Shown here: one piece after another, positions 1 through 10,817 of the stretch
Layout: every line of letters starts with the position of its first letter
Numbering within the stretch: the first letter of the stretch is position 1
Assembly (NCBI RefSeq): GCF_011386835.1
Contig: NC_088797.1
Span: 97,598,264 to 97,662,263 of the forward strand
Reading direction: 5' to 3'
Length of the DNA stretch: 64,000 nt
Source: Chrysemys picta bellii
Lineage: Eukaryota > Chordata > Testudines > Emydidae
The notes under the pieces: generated by a model
Database searches by the model: none
Seen by the model: the letters and a program-made list of their open reading frames with translations, nothing else
Told to the model about the DNA's origin: nothing
Made by a program: the position numbers and the translations under genes

Positions 1-492
1 GGTTGCAATAGAAGAGTGACAGGGCCTGATTCTGATCTTACTTATTGAGGGGGTGCTAGTGCGCCTGAGTTACTCGGGTCCCAGTGAGATCAGAATCAGC
101 AGCCAAGCGTTTTAAGTCATCTGCAGGCAAAGACTCAGATCTGAAATACGATTTTTCACTACAATTAAAACTCTCCACTAAAACCACACGCGACATTACT
201 AAGGACACTCAGAGTCACTTGGTTGAAGGAAAACAAATCTGAGTCACCAGCGGGCGGGCGCTGCGGTCTGGTTCCAAACGCGAGAGCTCAGCGCTTCTCA
301 GTTTACTGTAAATCAGACTGAGGCCAGAGAGAGTTTCAATGACTTTCAATTGCAGCCCCCAGCAGCAGAAATGCAGAAGCACCGTCAGCCCTGCTGGGAC
401 CCAACCGCGCGGGGACCCAGTGCAGGGCGAGGCGAGGGGCCAGGAGGGGAGACAAGCTGGAGGAGGAGGGAGAGGGGAGCGGCGTTGCTTAC
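1..492 (-). other. HHEX: HHEX intron 1 (5' part)
   Basis: This is the start of the first HHEX intron, read leftwards from the donor GT at 492-491. It is GC-rich from about 240 to 490, continuing the CpG island of exon 1, then becomes A/T-rich. No further coding exon is visible, so the homeodomain exons must lie beyond the left edge. Confidence 0.8.
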
Positions 493-883
493 CCAGGGGG
501 TCGTGCCGGATCAGAGCGTGCGTGTAGTCGTTCACGGTCCGGGGGAAAGGGTACAGGGGGCCAGCGTAGGTGCTGCCGCCGTAGGTAGCAGCCAGGGCAG
601 GATGGTGGGAGAAGGCCGGGTGGATCGGGGTCGGCTCGTAGATGGGGGTCCTGTAGGTGGACACCAGGCTGGTGAAGGAGGAGTTGGGAGACGGCAGAGT
701 CGGCGGCGCCGGCGAGGGCAGGGGGTGCGGCGCGGGGGGCGCGCCGGCCCCTCTGCCCAGGATGTCCTCGATGTAGAAGGGCGTGGGGTGCACGGGCTGC
801 AGCAGCGGGGTGGGCGCGTAGAGCGGCACGCTCACACCCATGGCCGCGGCGGCCGGGGCAGAGGCCGGGTGCTGGTACTGCAT
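493..883 (-). CDS. HHEX: HHEX exon 1, proline-rich N-terminal repressor domain (partial gene)
   Basis: HHEX (PRH) is a homeodomain transcription factor acting mostly as a repressor in anterior endoderm, liver, thyroid and blood/endothelial development. The exon runs from the ATG at 883 to a GT donor at 492-491, giving 130 codons plus one base. The protein starts MQYQHPAS and is rich in proline and alanine. It carries the Eh1-type Groucho/TLE-binding motif FYIEDIL at residues 36-42 and the family signatures YEPTPIHPAFSHH and PLYPFPRTVNDYTHAL before the splice site. Human exon 1 encodes about 120 closely similar residues; the turtle form has extra alanine and proline residues. The homeodomain and acidic C-terminus are outside the window. 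A longer open frame past 493 is only read-through into the intron. Identification is by recalled family sequence and by synteny with KIF11. Confidence 0.95.
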
Positions 884-1270
884 GGCTCCGCCGCGCTCGG
901 CGCTCCCCTCCCTTCCCCCTCAGGCCGCGCTGCCTGGCCCGGCGCAGAGACACGCGCCCCCCAGCAGCAACCCGCCCGAAAGCAGCCCCAGCCTCAGGGC
1001 TGATGCCTGCACCGCAGCAGCGAATTTCTCCGGGCTCAGATTACCCTTCAATAGGTTTCTATTGGCGCTGGGCGGGGCCGCCCGGGCTCTGTCCCCTTCC
1101 TGCCAGTGCTGTGTCTAGCCAATGAGCCTGTCCAGGGAGGGGAAAGCCAACCCCCCCATTGGCAAACACTCCCCCTGAGCAAACTCCCCACGGCGCCAAT
1201 CAACAAGCGCTGGAGCCCATTGATCACTGGAGCAAAGTGGGAGCAGAAAGCGGAGCGGAATCCCCACCAA
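884..1270 (-). promoter_or_regulatory. HHEX: HHEX 5' UTR and proximal promoter, CpG-rich with CCAAT and GC boxes
   Basis: Upstream of the HHEX ATG the sequence stays GC- and CpG-rich to about 1250. CCAAT boxes lie at 1061-1065 and 1158-1162 (reading CCAAT on the minus strand) and at 1119-1123 and 1196-1200 (reading on the plus strand). A GC box (GGCGGGGC) lies at 1071-1078, next to the first CCAAT box. No convincing TATA box is near the ATG. CCAAT plus GC boxes in a CpG island suggest NF-Y/Sp1-type control; the transcription start cannot be fixed by eye. Confidence 0.65.
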
Positions 1271-1277
1271 AGTATAA

Positions 1278-1545
1278 CCGGGTTTAAAAAGAATTAGCTA
1301 AAATCAGGGAGGGTAGGTCCTTCGGTGGCTATTAGCCAAGATGGGCTGGGAGGCAACCCCAGGCTCTGGGTGTCCCTAAACCTCTGGCTGCCAGAAGTTG
1401 GCACTGGGACAACGGGGCTGGATCACTCAATGATTGCCCTGTTCTGGTCATTCCCTGGGAAGCATCTGCCATTGGCACTGTGGGCAGGATGCTGAGCTAG
1501 ATGGGCCATTGGTCTGACCCAGTATTGCTGTTCCGGCCCTCCCTT
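1278..1545 (+). mobile_element. CR1 LINE 3'-end fragment
   Basis: This is the last ~270 bases of a CR1 LINE, sense on the plus strand. It starts in the reverse-transcriptase C-terminal remnant (gtttaaaaagaattagc), continues through the gctattagccaagatggg and gccagaagttggcactggg stretches, and ends with gctagatgggccattggtct. It is 5'-truncated like most CR1 insertions and lies directly upstream of the HHEX promoter. Confidence 0.85.
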
Positions 1546-4500
1546 ATGGTACTGTTGGGGGGCATTTATTGCCCTGCTGCACACACATTCCCCGGGTCCT
1601 AGTGACCGACAGGCTCCGCTCCTTTCTTTGGATGTGGATGGCGTTTTTGTCTCTGATGCAGTGCCCATCCTGGCTGTGCAGGGAGCAGCTGCGAGCTATA
1701 CCAGGACAGGACACACCCCTGGCCCAGCACAGCTCCAGCCATAGCTGGGGGGAGGGAGGGCAGTCGGCTACTAGTACTAGCTCTCCAGCCCGCTCATTGT
1801 GATCAAAGGTAGGGTTTATGCTGGGCAAACATCTCTGGTAGCAGAGTTAAGTGGGAGACATCCCGCCCTGTAGGATTTTCCAGGAGCCACGCTCACTCCC
1901 GCCACTAGTGTCCTTCGCCCTGAAGGAGTCCGGACTCACCCCCTCAGTGTGGGTGGCACTGGCTGTTTGGTTAGGACAGGTGATTGGGGCCGCCTGTAGC
2001 AGGACCAGAAGGAGGTGAGCGCTGGAGGTGAGCACCCAGCGCTGACACGCCCTCTCCGTCCTCTGGGCTCGCTGTAGGGCAGAGCCGCGCCGCGCCGGTC
2101 TGGCTCTCCCGTGAGTAGTGAGAACACAGCTCAAACCTGGCTTGCTTGACACGTATTGATTGAATCGCCCAACCCGCGAGCCTACAGTGTATCCGAAGGA
2201 GCTGCTGATGTATTTAAAAAGCAGCTACGGAGACTCCTTAATCTCCTGTATCTCCGTTTATCAGGACCGCTCCCCGGGCCCTAACTGAGCTGTTGACAGT
2301 CCCTGGGCCCCCCGGCCCGGGCTGGGTCACGGGCAGGGAATTAGGTATGCAGGCATTATTTCCTGCTGCACTTCTCATCACCTCGTCAGACACGGAATCC
2401 TCAGGCACCAAGCTTCCAGCTAGCGGCGACCCCGACAGTAAACAAAGATGATGGTTGGTGTCCAGCAGCTGGACTGAGCCGCCGAAGGCCAGGCGCCAGA
2501 CGCACCGGATCTGAAGGGGATTTCAGGCGCTGGGGTCCAGCTTCCTACACACTAGCAGCAGAGAACGAGCACAGCTGCCCCTGCCTAGCAGTACCGCAGC
2601 CTCCGATGGCTTTCCTCTTTAATAGCGCCACCTGGATCCCATGATCGATTTCATATTTAAAACTGTGTGCATAGTTTGCTGAGCGGTCCCCAGTTTGTGT
2701 ATTCACGACGTGGAGGAAAGCAATGCTCAAGCGCACGGGCTGCGCTCGCCTTCCTTACTGAAGCAGCCCAGCTGCAGAAGTAAATGACTGCTACCCCCTC
2801 TCTAGTTAGTAGTTGTGTGCTAGAAGGAATACTCCTCCAAGCCCGCCTCCCCTACAGAAAACTGTCCACAAAATGTTCTCCAATGAACTGCCTTTCTTTG
2901 AAAGTGAACTTATTCCTGAGGATCAGTGCGGAGTTTTTTTTCCTATCTGAATATTTGGAAAATAGATTGATGAATGCATGTCTATAGGGGAGAATTTTCC
3001 ATTGATCGATTTTTCCGTGTACACTCTCTCGCTTTGTTAGTCTCTAAGGTGCCACAAGTACTTCTCGTTGTTTTTGCTGATCCAGACTAACAGGGCTACC
3101 ACTCTGAAACAATTCACCAGTGGTGACACCGAACACAGATGACTAAAATGGTTAAGGAATAACAGGTGCTGGTAAATAAAAAATGGTCTCCGGTTGAAAC
3201 CTACAAAGATCTTAATAACTAAGGCTCAGAACAGGAGGAAGGGGTGTTGGTGAAATGGAAATATATTTTTTAATAATACAGGATTTTTACATTGTTAACA
3301 AATGCCAAAACTCACCTTTAAAGTGTATGCCTGTGTCTTGTAAATTTCAGGTACCCGTAAATTAAACTGACAACTCTGATTATTTTTCTCTGTATTAAGT
3401 CTCCCAGGCATTGCTTTTCCCATGGGATTTAGCTAATATTTTCAAGTGGAAGTGTTGGATTTGCAGCGTTATTTATTTAATAAATGTACAATAAACTGAT
3501 GACCCGTTGCCCTTTAGAATAACGATGTACCCGATATGAAGCAACAATATATTGGGCCCCACAATATTTTACAAGCTGTCGATTCAAAACCCTGAGAACA
3601 AGTTTAAGCCGAGAAACCTCCATGTTTTGCTGTATTATTGGGAAACAAATAGAGGAAGAGATTACTCTTTTCTGACTTTTATACAAGCAATAGGCCTTGT
3701 TAAAAGGAAGTTTTAATGGCACAGTTATTACATTCCACTACCACTGCATAATCCCTAACAAGAAAAATGAAGCACTTAATTTTGCACTTCTACAACACCG
3801 CCCCCTTTCAAATCCAATTGTTAGACCTTTGCCTTCTCTTTTCTGTCGGTTGAAAACTATTAAATCCACATTCATGAAATGTCACATTTATTGAACTACA
3901 TATTTTTTTAATATCACTAGTGTAGGTTTTATAGTTGATCTTATTGTTTTTATAGCCATTCGGGGCTCTAAACCCCAGGTTTTTTCAATGTTGCCCTTAT
4001 AATTTTTTTCACACAGTCAGAACTAATAAAATAGAACAGTTGTGACTTTTTAATGCAAGAGGTCTCGGAGTTTCAATATTTTCACTCTGCTGGATACTAA
4101 AACCAATAAAAATACATGAGATTTTAATTTATTTTCTGGATTAAATAAGACTTTTCCCCCTTTTCTTTTTTCTTTTGGAGCATATATTTTGTTTGCCGTT
4201 TCTGAAAGAGGTACTTCTTAAGCTACACATTTTTAATGCAGCATGAGATTTTTAAAAATTAAGGATATAGAATGTCATTACTAATACTATTGCTATAAAC
4301 ATGCATTCTGGTTGGAATTTACAGAGCAACACGCATTTAAAATAAGAGATTGTAACGGTATTGTTACTACTAGATCTACTACTAGATCAATACAAGCAAT
4401 ATAGCTCTTTGAAGCTTGGAGCATTGTTCTATGTTCTTGCTACAATTCACCTTATTTTATCTGAAAGAGCACGGGGGAAATTATGCTCTTTGGGTCAGTC

Positions 4501-4910
4501 CAAGCAAAGTTAGTTCATAGTTAACATTTCTTATTAGCTCATAACTGATTTGACTAGCGAGCATTGAAATATATACAATATATTTTAAACACCTACAAGT
4601 TTACTTGCTGATCTAAAGATTCTTATTTGTCCTTAGTTGTGTATCTCTCACCTGCACCAGTATAAAGTCACCCCAAAGGGCACATGATCGACTGTGGAAC
4701 CCATTATTTTGTTTAGTAATTTTAAGGCTGTGTCCTCCCACCTAATTTTTCTAAAATTGCCCTTATCTTTGAGAAGTTCTGCATAAAAATGGGGATTATG
4801 TGCACCTTACTTTAAGGATACCAGCCATTTAGGCACTGACTGTATGATGGAGCATAAAGGACCCAGTTCTCATCCAACCCTACAGCCCCTGGGTGAAATC
4901 AGCTGTTACT
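1546..4910. other. HHEX upstream spacer, no gene seen
   Basis: No coding exon is recognised here. 1546-2780 is moderately GC-rich and non-repetitive, so it could contain HHEX regulatory DNA. 2800-4900 is A/T-rich. The only repeat identified is the Penelope-like tail at 3034-3110. Confidence 0.5.
3034..3110 (+). mobile_element. Penelope-like element 3'-end fragment
   Basis: This 77-bp piece carries tgttagtctctaaggtgcca and agactaacagggctaccac, the same terminal sequence that borders the GIY-YIG fragment at 53.8-54.5 kb. It is a truncated tail without the hammerhead-like part. Confidence 0.7.
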
Positions 4911-6505
4911 CATAAGAACTGCCATACTGGCTCAGACCAAAGGTCCATCTAGCCCAGTATCCTGTCTTCTGACAGTGGCCAATGCCAGGTGCCCCAGAGG
5001 GAATGAACAGAACAGGTAATCATCAAGTGATCCATCCCCGTCGCCCATTCCCAGCTTCTGGCAAACAGAGCTAGGAACACCATCCTGCCCAATAGCCATT
5101 GATGGACCTATCCTCCAGGAACTTATCTAGTTCTTTTTTGAACCCTGGTATAGTCTTGGCCTTCACAATATCCTCTGGCAAGGAGTTCCACAGGTTGACT
5201 GTGTGAAAAAATACTTCCTTTTTTTTTAACCTGCTGCCTATTAATTTCATTTGGGGACCATTAGTTCTTCTGTTATGAGAAGGAGTAAATAACTCTTCCT
5301 TATTTACTTTCTCCACACCAGTTATGATTTTATAGACCTCTATCACATCCCCTCTTAGTCATCTCTTTTCCATGATGAAAAGTCCCAGTCTTATTAATCG
5401 CTCCTCATATGGAAGTTGTTCTATACCCCTAATTATTTTTGTTGCCCTTCTCTGAACCTTTTTTGAGATGGGGCAACCACATTTGCACACAGTGGTTCAA
5501 GATACAGGCCTACTACGGATTTATATAGAGCCAATAGGATATTTTCTGTCTTTTTGTCAATCCCTTTCTTAATGATTCCCAACATTCTGTTCACTTTTTT
5601 GACTGCCGCTGCACATTGAGTGGATGTTTTCAGAGAACTGTCCACAATGACTCCAAGATCTCTTTCTTGAGTGGCAACAGCTAATTTAAACCCCACCATT
5701 TTATATGTATAATTGGGATTGCGTTTTCCAATGTGCATTAATCAACATTGAATTTCATATGCCATTTTGTTGCCCATTCACCCAGTTTTGTGAGATCCTT
5801 TTGTAGTTCTTCACAGTCTGCTTTGGACTTACTATCTTGAGTAATTTTGTATCATCTGCAAATTTTGCCACCTCATTGTTTACCCCTTTTTCCAGATCAT
5901 TTATGAATATGTTGAATAGGACTCATATCAGAATAGACCTCTGGGGGACACCACTATTTACCTCTCTCTATTCTGAAAACTGACCATTTATTTCTACCCT
6001 TTGGTTCCTATCCTTTAACCAGTTACCAATCCATGAGAGGACCTTCCCTCTTATCCCATGGCAGCTGACTTTGCTTAAGAGACTTTGGTGAGGGGCCTTG
6101 TCAAAGGCTTTCTGAAAATCTAAGTACACTCTATCCACTGGATCCCCCTTGTCCACATGCTTGTTGACCCCGTCATGGAATTCTAGTAGATTGGTGAGGC
6201 ATGATTTCCCTTTACAAAAAACATGTTGACTGTTTCCCAACAAATTATGTTTATCTATGTGTCTGACAATTTTGTTTTTTACTACAGTTTCAAACAGTTT
6301 GCCCCCTACTGAAGTTAGGCTTACTGACCTGTAATTGCTGGGATCACCTCTGAAGCTCTTTTTAAAAATTGGTGTCACATTAGCTATCCTCCAGTCATTC
6401 CGTACAGAAGCTGATTTAAATGATAGGTTACAAACTAGTTAGTAGTTCTGCAATTTCACATTTGAGTTCCTTCAGAACTCTTGGGTGAATACCATCTGGT
6501 CCTGC
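4911..6505 (-). mobile_element. CR1 LINE, 5'-truncated, with decayed reverse transcriptase
   Basis: This CR1 copy reads on the minus strand with its 3' end at about 4911 (revealed by ggtccatctagcccagtatc). Three open fragments cover ORF2: 6378-5968 holds the reverse-transcriptase start (NYRSVSLTSVGGKLFE, YLDFQKAFDKAPH), 5738-5433 a middle part (RDLGVIVDSSLK) and 5346-5071 the C-terminal region (LWNSLPEDIVKAKT). The FADD catalytic-box coding lies near 5850-5870. Frameshifts and stops between the fragments make it non-functional. The 5' end of the element is missing. Confidence 0.9.
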
Positions 6506-8099
6506 TCTTTAGTTTATCAATTTGGAATGCAACCTGCCTCCTCATATTGGCACCATTCAGAAGACAATTGGGGTGGGCAAGAGGCGTAGGATGCAGAGAA
6601 GACAAGTATCCACGCAGTGCTTTGGGGTGTACGATATGGAGAGCTGGTTTTCGATTAAAGCAGCAAAGCGGAAGTTGCATACGGTGGGGTGTCTTGAAAA
6701 GCGGTTGTGGCTTTTCAGCTGAACTCGGTGTTGAAATGATGTCCCTGTAGCAGCACGCAGACGCCACTGATGCACCCAGAAGGGGATTGAACAGCTCTGG
6801 AGGTCACATGCTGCCCGTTAGAGGATCTATCCGTGTAAGCGCTAAGTTAGTGAGTGTTAGCCTGGCACAAGGGAGGGCAGTTTATTAGATACGCTGAAAT
6901 GGCCTGGCTTCTACAGACACTCTGGTCGATCTAGCAATGAGCATTATACACTGTAAAACAACTTTTTCCATGTTTTCGACCAAACTTCTGGCTTTATGCG
7001 GCTTTACTTGCATATTTGTAACGTGCCTCATTCTGGCTTTTAAAACCGAATGCACTTTCTGTGATTTTGGCAATAATCCTGGCCACAGTTTTATGATTAC
7101 AGTAGCACCCAAAGGTCTCTACTGAGATTGGGCCCCACAATGCAAGGCGCTGGACAAACCGTTTGGGGGTAGTATTATTTTAAGAGCGAGCTAACTTATT
7201 TCTCCCCATACCTTACCTGTTAGGAGCCCAAAATAAACACACCGCACCTGCCCTATATTTATTGCGATAGCCTCCGTTGTCATTCTGACATGTTCTCTCA
7301 CCTAGCGGGCTAGGTCCTGCATTTGTCTGAAATGTTGGGGCTTACTACCATGTGCAGAGGGCAAAGATCACAACTGAAGACATGACCCTGCACCTGGGAC
7401 TGGATAGATAAAATCAGATCTACAAGTAGGGACCTGGGGATGGGAGGGGCAATATAGGGCAGTGCGGAATCTTCAGAGACCAAAGAAGATGCATATTTCC
7501 CCTGCTCATAGCGCATTTTGCATTAGTCATCGACCCTACCAGTGGCTGGGATAAGAGGAGAGCACATGAATAGGGCTTTACCCGGGAGAAAAGGATCTTT
7601 GCCAGAAAGGGTCAGAAATTCATTTGTAATAAAATCGAATGGCATTTTTCATTCCTCTGTCTTTTCTCTAAGGTGAATCCCACCAGCATGGATTTCTTGC
7701 TTAGGATATATTTACTTCTTTAATGGAGACTCTAATACAGGTTACGCAGCTAGGTGACACAAAACAGTCCTTTCAAACTAACAACTATGGAATTGTCAAA
7801 TTTCTTCCTAATCCAGATTTGATCTCTTTAAAAGTCAGCTTTCATGTTTATGCTGTTTCTCTTATATCTGGTGCACTTATGAGTAACTTTTACACCAATA
7901 GGAGTACTGAAACCCAAGCCGTGGTAGATTAACATAAACATATAAAAACAGAATATCTAACCATACATTCTAAATTAAAGCAAGATTTCTCTCTATCGCC
8001 ACCCAGTGACGGTGAGAGGTACACATTGTGACTATGCTTCCAGATCTTCAACAATAACTCCTACACTAGCCTTTGATAAACATCCAAGTCATTACTGTA
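6506..8099. other. Intergenic, no gene or clear repeat seen
   Basis: Mixed-composition sequence without a recognisable exon, RNA gene or transposon end. 6560-6740 is non-repetitive and fairly GC-balanced; short open frames there have no recognisable domain. Confidence 0.4.
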
Positions 8100-9146
8100 A
8101 AGTAAATGCATAACTGCTTGAAAGACTTAATTCAAAGAGTAGTTATCAATGGTTTGCTGTCAAACTGGGAGGGCGTATTGAGTAGGTTCCCACAGGGGTC
8201 TGTCCTGGGTCCACTACTATTTAATATTTTCATTAATTACATTGATAGTAGGGTGAAGAGTGTGCTTATACAATTTGAAGATGAAACCAAGAGGGGAGGG
8301 GAGGGTCTAAGCACTTTGGAGAACAGGATTAGAATTTAAAAAATACTTTGACAAATCGGAGAACTGGTCTGAAATCAACAAGATGAAATTCAATGAAGAC
8401 AAGTGCAAAGTACTTCATGTAGGAAGGAAAAATCAAACCCAAAAATACAAAATGGGGAATAACTGGCTAGGTGGTAGCACTGCAGAAAGGGATCTGGAAT
8501 TTATAGTGGATTACAAATTAAATAGGAGCCTGTAATGTGATGCAGGTAGTGAAAAAGACCAATATTCTGGGGTATATTAACAGGTGTGTCCTATCTAAGA
8601 TATGTCCTATCAAATTGTCTCACTCTACTAAGCTCTGGTGAGGCCTCAGCTGGCGTACTGTGTCCAGTTCTGGGCATCACACTTTAAGAAGGACAAATTG
8701 GCGAGTCCAGAGGAGAGAAACAAAAATGATAAAAGGCTTAGAAAACCTGTACTATAAGGAAAGTTTTTTTTTTTTAAAGGTATGTTTAGTTTTGAGAAAA
8801 AATGATTGAGAGGGGACTTGATGGCAGTCTTTAAATATGTCAAGGGCTATTACAAAAATGACAGTGATCAATTATTCTTCATGTCCATGGAAGATAGGAC
8901 AAGAAGTAATGGGCTTAATCTGCAGCAAGAGAGATTTAGATTAGATATTAGGAAAAGCTGCCAAACTATAAGGCTAGTCTTCCAAGGAAGTTGTGGAATC
9001 CCCATCATTGGAGGTTTTTAAGAACAGATTGGACAAACATCTGTCTGGCATGGTCCAGGTATACAAATCCTGCCACAGTACAGTGGGATGGAGTATGTGA
9101 CTTCTCAATGTCTCTTCCAGCCCTACATTTCTATGATTCTATGATA
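8100..9146 (+). mobile_element. CR1 LINE 3' half with octamer tail
   Basis: The reverse-transcriptase region is visible from 8160, where GSVLGPLLFNIFIN is encoded, followed by a degraded catalytic box (QFEDETKRG instead of the usual FADDTKL). The copy continues through the C-terminal region to a 3' end of ttctatgattctatg at 9130-9146, the repeated octamer typical of CR1 tails. Multiple frameshifts and stops show it is old. It differs from the copy at 4911-6505, so it belongs to another CR1 subfamily. Confidence 0.85.
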
Positions 9147-9852
9147 ATAGGACTTGAAAGAGAACTGTTCAGCAGCATATCAGAGTCACCAGAGGAGTAT
9201 AACAATTATAAAATAAATTAAAATATCTTTGTTATAAAATGGTTAAAAACTTAAAGTTGTGTTAATGTTAAAATTAAAACTCAGAAAGTTTATAGTTAAA
9301 CTTCCAATAACAATCTTACCCCTGATCCAGTATTCCCACCACACATATCCCTATTAACTGTGTGATAAATGATTCATATAAGAAGGGTGCTAACGTGGGG
9401 TAGATAGTTTGGAGTGTGGATGAGTTATATCAGGCTCTCCAATTTATTAGTGAATTTGTGGGGCATACACATGAAACTCCCACTGATAAATCTATCTAAG
9501 GTATTTCTAAGGTGCAAGTCATGCTAGTATCTATGCCATCCCATTGATGTAAATGGGAGTTATAAAAGCAGATCAAAGACACTATATGACAACTCAATGA
9601 CAATATAGTTATGTGTCATCTTTAAGTTTGATTATGACAGAGTGACTGATTTGCTGGACTGAAAAATAATGAATAAATAATATGGCAGTTTCACAAAATA
9701 CTCATATTTAATATTGGCTGACACTTCAAACATGTAACTCCCATAGCCAAACCAATTCTCTGAACACTATGATATGTAAAAAGAACAAGAGAGTCATGTT
9801 TGAACAGATACAGACATCTTTCAGTTTTAATTACACTTTTGAAAAGACTCTC
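9147..9852. other. Intergenic, A/T-rich, nothing recognised
   Basis: No exon, RNA gene or transposon boundary is visible between the CR1 tail and the LTR-like element. Confidence 0.4.
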
Positions 9853-10817
9853 TGTAGTAGGTTTGGGCCGAGGTTCGGCCCTCAGCGGGGCTGTGGGGTA
9901 TCCCACTACCTCGCTCTGGTCCGGCGGCAGTCGGGGACCGCAGACCCACAGTTAGGGGCTCAGGCCCGTAAACAGGGGATGAGCCAAGAGGTCCGAACAC
10001 AGGCCCTTAAGTAAGGGCTGAGGCAAAGTCTATAGCAGCCCAGGCCTTAAGTCAGGGCAGGGCAGTAATCAAATAGTTAATCAGAGGCCCAGGTCCCTAA
10101 GCAGGGGCTGGGTCCATTTGCAGTAGCCCAGGCCCTGGACCAGGGCGGGGCAGCAAGCAAATAGTCACCTAGGTACCCAGCCTCTCTAGGCCAGGGGAAA
10201 CAGGGGGAGTCTGCCACCCAAGGAGTGGGTGGCAGGGGGGACGCAGGCCCTCTCACTCCACTGCGTCCCAGCCCAGGGCCCTAGCAGCAGCGGATACTCG
10301 CTACCGTCAGTGGGGATCCTGGCCGCAACACACTGACATCGGCTCTGGCAGTGCAGCAGCCAGACTGGGGTCGGCTGCCCCCGGGCTACTTCCACACTCC
10401 CTCTTGTATGGTATCTGGGCCGTCTTAGTGTCGTCAGTGCTCTCCACCAGCATTGGCTCCCCTGGGTAGGTAGCTGGCACGGGGCAGGCTCGGCCAGTCC
10501 TCCTCGGGGTAGCTGGCGCGGGGCAGGCTTGGCCAGTTCTCCTCGGGGTACCGGGCGAGAGGTAGGCTCGATCGGCCCGGTGAGTCAGCAGGCCGGTCGC
10601 GGCCTGCGGCTGTTTCCCAAGCGGGAGCTCGGCCACGGACGTCTGCTCTCTCCGCCGGCCTGGGTTCCACTGAGCTCTGCAGGCGGGCTTTTATACTTCT
10701 GGGTCAGGGCCGTGACCTCGGAGGGGCGGGCGCCGGACCCGATGGCTCCACCCACGTTGGTATTAGGGGAGGTTCGGCCCTCAGCGGGGTTGTGGGGTAT
10801 CCCACCACCTCGCTACA
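9853..10817 (-). mobile_element. Solo-LTR-like element with 5-bp target duplication
   Basis: A 965-bp GC-rich unit starts TGTAG and ends CTACA, and is bordered by the 5-bp duplication CTCTC (9848-9852 and 10818-10822), as for an LTR retrotransposon or endogenous retrovirus solo LTR. A TATA box (TATAAAAG on the minus strand, 10688-10695) suggests minus-strand transcription. A ~46-bp segment (gaggttcggccctcagcggg onward) occurs near both ends, about 9871-9916 and 10770-10814. Internal tandem repeats lie at 10003-10170 (two ~85-bp units) and 10463-10545 (two ~39-bp units). No gag or pol coding is present. The superfamily is not identified. Confidence 0.65.
10463..10545. repeat. Minisatellite inside the LTR-like element, ~39-bp unit
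   Basis: Two imperfect units share the core ggtagctggc, ggggcaggct and ggccagt..tcctcgg; a third, degraded unit follows. Confidence 0.7.

Noticed and set aside
350..1003. Long plus-strand ORFs across the HHEX exon
   Set aside because: Antisense to HHEX exon 1 in GC-rich DNA; composition artefact with no domain.
1280..1292. TATA-like tttaaaa as HHEX TATA box
   Set aside because: It is about 400 bases from the ATG and belongs to the CR1 fragment (gtttaaaaaagaa in the consensus).
6481..7125. Overlapping short ORFs on both strands
   Set aside because: No domain, splice context or conserved pattern.
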